8,386 nucleotides of DNA from assembly GCA_902496345.1 (NCBI GenBank), contig CABVAP010000102.1:1-8386 (forward strand), written 5' to 3'. Positions within the stretch are counted from its first letter, which is position 1. Each line of letters begins with the position of its first letter. Position numbers and translations under genes: made by a program. The DNA is from an uncultured Eubacteriales bacterium. GTDB taxonomy: Bacteria; Bacillota; Clostridia; Lachnospirales; CAG-274. Positions 4,994-8,386 of the stretch are shown piece by piece. The notes beneath the pieces are model-generated. The model saw only the letters and a list, made by a program, of their open reading frames with translations. It did not search any database and was not told the origin of the DNA.

Positions 4994-5462
4994 AAAAAAA
5001 TTCCCCATAAACATCTTTCAACCCATACTTAACCCCCTCTCTCCAAAACGTCCATCTAACGAAATCCTCAAGCCAAACAGCAGCAGGCATAAGCAAAAAC
5101 CACAAAACAGCAAATTCAAGACAAATCTGTCCGTTCAGATTAAAATACATATCCGAATAATCCCAAATATCTAATCCCAATTTTATATTAAGCACATATC
5201 CAGAAACATATTCAACGACTAAAACAATAACAGTTCCTAAACTTGCCTGTTTCCAAACTGCCATATTATAAAATCTTGGCACTTGATTAATAGAACCCAC
5301 AAGCAAACCACAAAGACCACCCACAAAAAGCATTGATATATTAGCATAGCCACCTTTAGGTATTCTCCAAATACCCTCAAGTGTAAAATAGCACATACCA
5401 AAAACAAACCAAACAGCCAAAATTTTAAAAAGATTACTTACTTTCAAAAAATCACCACCCAT
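4983..5462 (-). CDS. Four-helix membrane protein, 'putative ABC transporter permease' family (PF06541-like)
   Basis: This 159-residue integral membrane protein has hydrophobic helices at about 11-29, 40-58, 73-94 and 112-132. The stretch LDIWDYSDMYFNLNGQICLE (about 96-115) is the signature I associate with Firmicutes proteins labelled putative ABC transporter permease. No ATPase or other transporter gene is nearby, so transport is unsupported. Its place between the tail-fibre genes and the holin suggests a role in lysis or superinfection, such as a second holin or antiholin. That is inference from position only. The start is ambiguous. ATG at 5462 has only a weak AGGT upstream. A TTG at 5447 (MKVSNLFKIL) is preceded by GGTGGTGA at good spacing and may be the true start, giving 154 residues. 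Confidence 0.8.
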   Translation of the reverse strand: MGGDFLKVSNLFKILAVWFVFGMCYFTLEGIWRIPKGGYANISMLFVGGLCGLLVGSINQVPRFYNMAVWKQASLGTVIVLVVEYVSGYVLNIKLGLDIWDYSDMYFNLNGQICLEFAVLWFLLMPAAVWLEDFVRWTFWREGVKYGLKDVYGEFFCGE

Positions 5463-5478
5463 TAAATCAACCTATCAA

Positions 5479-6168
5479 TCACTCCAATCCCATTATATTT
5501 TTATAGCTTTCAAGAAATTCTCCTGTAAGCTCCTGACCGTATGCAACAGCCTTAACAGCTTCCACATTTTCCAAGCTTCTAACATACATCATTAAATGAT
5601 TGCAATATGTAGTCTGCTGCAAAACAAAAGCAGTAGCACTATTAGCAACAAGAGTAAAATCAGCAATAGAAAACAACGTACAAATTTCACCGTCTGCGTG
5701 ATATGGCACACCATTTTCGGCTTTAATATTACCAATAGAAACTTGGCTAACCAAACCGTTTAAATTAATCTGGTCTTCTGTTTTAAGGCTAAAATGCTTT
5801 GTTATTCCGTCTGAAAGAGTTACATCAATCCCATTGTATATGGTCTGCTCACAAATATCAGAAATTTCTTTAAGCTTATCAGAAATAACTTCTTCCAAAG
5901 TCGGTTCAACAATTCGCCTTGCTTCTTCATCAGAAGAAACATTAACACCGTTATATTTTGCAATATCATCAGTATCTAATTCAACGACACTATATTCAAT
6001 CCCCTTTGCTTCAAGTTCTTTTGTCAAAGCATTTAATTCATTATCATTTACTGCATATTGTACAACCTCCGATTTTGTTTCAGAATTTCCATTATCAACG
6101 CTGTATACATATTGTACACAATACTTATTAACAACAACTTTACCATTTTTAACATAATATTTTTTCAT
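5479..6168 (-). CDS. Phage tail-fibre-associated protein, DUF4376-like
   Basis: This 229-residue soluble protein follows the tail fibre by 12 bases and has a clear ribosome site, GGAGGT, before ATG 6168. The N-terminal part (about 1-75) is a beta-rich segment. The C-terminal part (about 85-229) has an IKxISDxCEQTIYNGIDVTLSDG-type opening, then HFSLKTEDQINLNGL, GVPYHADGEICTLFSIADF and a cluster containing TTYCNHL. This layout is recurrent in Clostridial phage proteins downstream of the fibre, often labelled DUF4376 or hypothetical. The position suggests a chaperone or structural partner of the fibre, but no catalytic motif is visible. Function is inferred from neighbours and family resemblance, not from recognised active residues. 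Confidence 0.85.
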   Translation of the reverse strand: MKKYYVKNGKVVVNKYCVQYVYSVDNGNSETKSEVVQYAVNDNELNALTKELEAKGIEYSVVELDTDDIAKYNGVNVSSDEEARRIVEPTLEEVISDKLKEISDICEQTIYNGIDVTLSDGITKHFSLKTEDQINLNGLVSQVSIGNIKAENGVPYHADGEICTLFSIADFTLVANSATAFVLQQTTYCNHLMMYVRSLENVEAVKAVAYGQELTGEFLESYKNIMGLE

Positions 6169-6180
6169 AAAAAAGACCTC

Positions 6181-7857
6181 CTATAAAGTAATTTCTTGCG
6201 TTGTATAATCTGTTATAACATTATTTGACTCAATATCACATATTTCCCAGCCTTGACCAAAAAATTGAAAAGTAACATTTCCTGTTGTGTCGTCAGAACC
6301 ACCTTCAAGGTAAAAATCAATATATTGTTCTACATTACTGCCATACTTTGTATCAAGTCTGACCTTTGTAACACAGGTATTAAAAGATGAGTGTGACAGC
6401 CTTGTTATTTTACTTTGTGATGTATTAACAAGGGAATAAGCTTGACTAACTGAAAAAGTAGAAATACTTGAATGACCATTGTTAGAATTAACTGCTAACA
6501 TAAACACGCCACTTGCAAGGGCATTTTTGCATTTAGCAAATCTAAACCAACTGCCCGTTTGAACAGTAAAAGAAACTGATTTTTTATAATTACAGCCGCC
6601 TATATTTACCCATTCACCACTTATTTTTCGTTTATAAATATCAGCCGTATTTCCGTCAGGTATAAATATTTGATAAGGTGTTCCTACATTGTTGTCTACA
6701 AACAATGAGCCGTGATGAAAAGCAGGACGATTAGTTCCCTCTGTCGTAATAATATGAAATACTCCTGTTTCTGTTAATGTATTCCAATCAACAGAAGAAA
6801 TTATATCTGATGAACCAACAAAATCAGTGCTATGTTTTCCGTCTAACGTATCAGCATTTCCACCATTAGCAGGTAAACTTGACGGCTTGTTTGTTAAATT
6901 ATTATAATTTTGTAGTTGTGAAACTGTTTTCCCACCGACTGTGTCAGCATTACCACCATTAGCAGGCAAGCTTGTAGGCTTGTTAGTAAGATTGTTATAG
7001 TTTTGAAGTTCCTCAACTGTTTTATTCCCAACAGTGTCAGCATTACCCCCGTCAGCAGGCAAGCTTGTAGGAAAATTTGTTATATCTTCTTTTTTATGGG
7101 TATGCCCATCAAGTGATAATTTTTGCCAAACCCCCTTATAACTATTTTTTATAAATATTTCATTTAGTGATTCTGATAAAGCAATATATGAACAGCTCCC
7201 GTCATCAGGTTCCAATACTATTACAGAACAATAATATGCCGTTGTTAAATCAGATAACCCTGCATCTGCCGTTCTTACACAATTATAAATTCCTGTTAAA
7301 TAGTTATTTAACTTTCCACCTCCATCTAATTTTACAAAATACAAATCAGGCTTATTAGTCAAATTATTGTAATTAACATTAGTAACTTGTGAACCGTCAC
7401 CAATAAATTTATCAGCTGATACAATAGTCGCTTCTATGTCTGATACGTTCGTTGACCCGTTTGTTGTAATTCCGTCACAATCAATAGTTGTTTTTGTTCC
7501 GTCAATCTCAATATTCAAACTTCCTGTTACTGTTCCACCCGATAATTTCAAATACTCATCATCGTGATTATGACTATATACAGCAAAATCTTCTGCGTGT
7601 TTTCCGTCTAACGTATCAGCATTCCCACCGTCAGCAGGTAAGCTTAACGGCTTATTAGTCAAATTATTATAATTTTGCAGTTCCTCAGCCGACTTCCCCC
7701 CAACAGTTTTAGCATCACCACCATTTTTATTTTTAGCTTCAGCTTCCACCTCCATAACCTTATTATCAATAATATCCATATTATCATTAATAACATTTAT
7801 ATCTGCAAGGTCTGTTAATTCAGGCTTTTTTAATTGTAAATAATCTGTTTTTAGCAA
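6181..7857 (-). CDS. Phage tail fibre / receptor-binding protein with internal repeats and two knob-like domains
   Basis: This 558-residue fibre protein starts with a segment common in Firmicutes tail fibres (LQLKKPELTDLADINVINDN, about 7-26), thought to attach to the baseplate. Repeats of the LPADGGNADTLDGK and LQNYNNLTNKP type occur at about 45-95, 165-172 and 258-345, alternating with globular segments at about 172-255 and 347-420. The second globular segment (DWNTLTETGVFHI, then NRPAF and QIFI) resembles a pyocin-knob fold, and the first is similar. The C-terminal 130 residues probably bind the host surface. The start is TTG at 7857, supported by GGAGGT (7870-7865) seven bases upstream; no ATG fits. 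Only three bases separate it from the baseplate gene's stop. The usual DUF2313-type (XkdU/gp48) gene between baseplate J and fibre is absent here. Confidence 0.9.
   Translation of the reverse strand: MLKTDYLQLKKPELTDLADINVINDNMDIIDNKVMEVEAEAKNKNGGDAKTVGGKSAEELQNYNNLTNKPLSLPADGGNADTLDGKHAEDFAVYSHNHDDEYLKLSGGTVTGSLNIEIDGTKTTIDCDGITTNGSTNVSDIEATIVSADKFIGDGSQVTNVNYNNLTNKPDLYFVKLDGGGKLNNYLTGIYNCVRTADAGLSDLTTAYYCSVIVLEPDDGSCSYIALSESLNEIFIKNSYKGVWQKLSLDGHTHKKEDITNFPTSLPADGGNADTVGNKTVEELQNYNNLTNKPTSLPANGGNADTVGGKTVSQLQNYNNLTNKPSSLPANGGNADTLDGKHSTDFVGSSDIISSVDWNTLTETGVFHIITTEGTNRPAFHHGSLFVDNNVGTPYQIFIPDGNTADIYKRKISGEWVNIGGCNYKKSVSFTVQTGSWFRFAKCKNALASGVFMLAVNSNNGHSSISTFSVSQAYSLVNTSQSKITRLSHSSFNTCVTKVRLDTKYGSNVEQYIDFYLEGGSDDTTGNVTFQFFGQGWEICDIESNNVITDYTTQEITL
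6833..7083. repeat. 93-bp tandem repeats in the tail-fibre gene
   Basis: Two full units and part of a third lie head to tail. The shared marker TCAGCATT falls at 6851, 6944 and 7037, exactly 93 bases (31 codons) apart. Each unit encodes one SLPANGGNADTVGGK...LQNYNNLTNKP repeat. The bases have diverged at many third positions, so the copies are not recent duplicates, but the encoded residues are nearly constant. Confidence 0.85.
7598..7715. repeat. Distant copy of the tail-fibre repeat
   Basis: A further copy lies towards the start of the fibre gene. Bases 7598-7623 are identical to 6833-6858, a 26-bp exact match lying 765 bases (255 codons) apart, and similarity continues through the encoded NLTNKP segment. 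A shortened copy (NYNNLTNKP only) is at about 7343-7375. Exchange between the exact copies would stay in frame. Confidence 0.8.
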
Positions 7858-7860
7858 CCT

Positions 7861-8386
7861 TTACACCTCCATAATAAACCCGTCAAGGGAAAATATTTCA
7901 GTTTCTTCACATTGTATATTAGAATAACCATTGTTTACTTTAAAATCTGTAATATCATTAACACCATTACAGCTCAAAGCAATATTTAAAATTCTTGCGT
8001 AACTAAGTTCAGTTTTATTAAAATTATTTTGGGAAAAATAATCAACAATAGCAGTTTTAATATTTTGAATAGTTTCTTCTTCACTTAAAGTATTATCAAG
8101 AACGAGCTTTCCAGATATTAAAACAGATTTAATACCGGCAGAAAACACTTCACAAATAGCACCAACAGGAGCAACACCGGAGCCGTCACCATTTTTATTA
8201 GGGTCAATATAATTTTGAACATTTTTTATAACCTTTTCATCAGGGGCATTTCTGTCATCACTGCAAATAAACAAATTAACTTTATTGTTTACCTCTGCAT
8301 CTCTTGTTACTTTTGCACCACCGACACCGTCACATTCTCTCGCCCATAAAATATAATGAGCCTTGTTTCCACTTGTGGCTGGCATT
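7861..8386 (-). CDS. Baseplate J-like protein, C-terminal part (5' end outside window)
   Basis: The open frame runs from the right edge to TAA at 7861-7863 and gives at least 174 residues. It opens with PATSGNKAHYILWARECDGV followed by GGAKV, the conserved core of the baseplate_J/XkdT (Mu gp47-like) family, usually found in the middle of a 350-400 residue protein. The Met at 8385 is therefore internal and roughly the first half of the gene lies outside. Residues about 75-115 (VGAICEVFSAGIKSVLISGKL) and a NKTELSYARILNIAL segment are the expected C-terminal half. These proteins form the baseplate wedge of contractile-tailed phages and related particles. The gene is followed by the fibre gene after three bases, consistent with coupled expression of tail-tip components. 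Confidence 0.9.
   Translation of the reverse strand, partial: MPATSGNKAHYILWARECDGVGGAKVTRDAEVNNKVNLFICSDDRNAPDEKVIKNVQNYIDPNKNGDGSGVAPVGAICEVFSAGIKSVLISGKLVLDNTLSEEETIQNIKTAIVDYFSQNNFNKTELSYARILNIALSCNGVNDITDFKVNNGYSNIQCEETEIFSLDGFIMEV
7865..7870 (-). promoter_or_regulatory. Ribosome binding site fixing the TTG start of the tail fibre
   Basis: GGAGGT lies seven bases before TTG 7857 and within the last codons of the baseplate gene. It is a full-strength site with ideal spacing, the main reason for accepting the non-ATG start. Confidence 0.8.

Noticed and set aside
5834..6157. Plus-strand frame of 107 codons antisense to the DUF4376-like gene
   Set aside because: It is Ser/Thr/Leu-rich, typical of an antisense shadow, with no start signals.
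6833..7083. Tandem repeats considered as a CRISPR array
   Set aside because: The repeat period is 93 bases, both halves are similar between units, the frame is coding throughout, and the protein shows the same repeats as a known tail-fibre module.
1..8386. Search for tRNA genes, rRNA, insertion sequences and known riboswitches
   Set aside because: No cloverleaf with conserved T-loop bases, transposase motif with terminal repeats, or recognisable riboswitch consensus was seen on either strand.

Overview
The window looks like the right-hand (late and integration) end of a prophage in an AT-rich, Gram-positive Clostridia-type genome. The evidence is low G+C, near-consensus Shine-Dalgarno sequences (GGAGGT/GAGGTG) before almost every gene, Firmicutes-type phage tail, holin and amidase families, and a pair of serine recombinases. 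A 21-codon gene end at the left edge resembles the second half of a type I dockerin repeat. If so, the flank is a fibre- or pectin-degrading anaerobe such as an Oscillospiraceae relative. That assignment is an inference from a very short stretch.

Layout, right to left (the direction of transcription, since all large genes are on the minus strand): the C-terminal part of a baseplate J-like protein (8385-7861); a repeat-rich receptor-binding tail fibre with a TTG start (7857-6181); a fibre-associated protein of the DUF4376-like kind (6168-5479); a four-helix membrane protein of the 'putative ABC transporter permease' family (5462-4983); a Cph1/TcdE-type holin (4909-4472); and an Amidase_3 endolysin (4479-3607). 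This is a standard tail-tip-to-lysis operon with short gaps or overlaps. About 500 bases with no convincing long gene follow (3108-3606). They hold a near-consensus minus-strand promoter, a hairpin at the predicted RNA 5' end, a tiny ORF with a good ribosome binding site, a 28-bp near-perfect palindrome and a strong intrinsic terminator. Together these suggest a roughly 260-nt independent RNA or an attenuated leader ahead of the recombinases.

Two serine recombinases follow in tandem (3107-1845 and 1981-578), overlapping by 137 bp in different frames. An elaborate two-tier hairpin terminator (506-575) closes them and is shared with a small convergent plus-strand gene (288-494) that has its own good promoter. 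The remaining left flank (1-233) has the 3' end of a plus-strand gene, its terminator, and an imperfect inverted repeat that could mark the junction region.

How it works together: the tail fibre, its associated protein and the baseplate protein build the adsorption end of the tail. The holin and amidase lyse the host. The two recombinases most likely integrate and excise the element at an attachment site just beyond 578. The most promising unexplained part is the structured region between the amidase and the recombinases. No CRISPR array, tRNA, rRNA or insertion sequence was seen.
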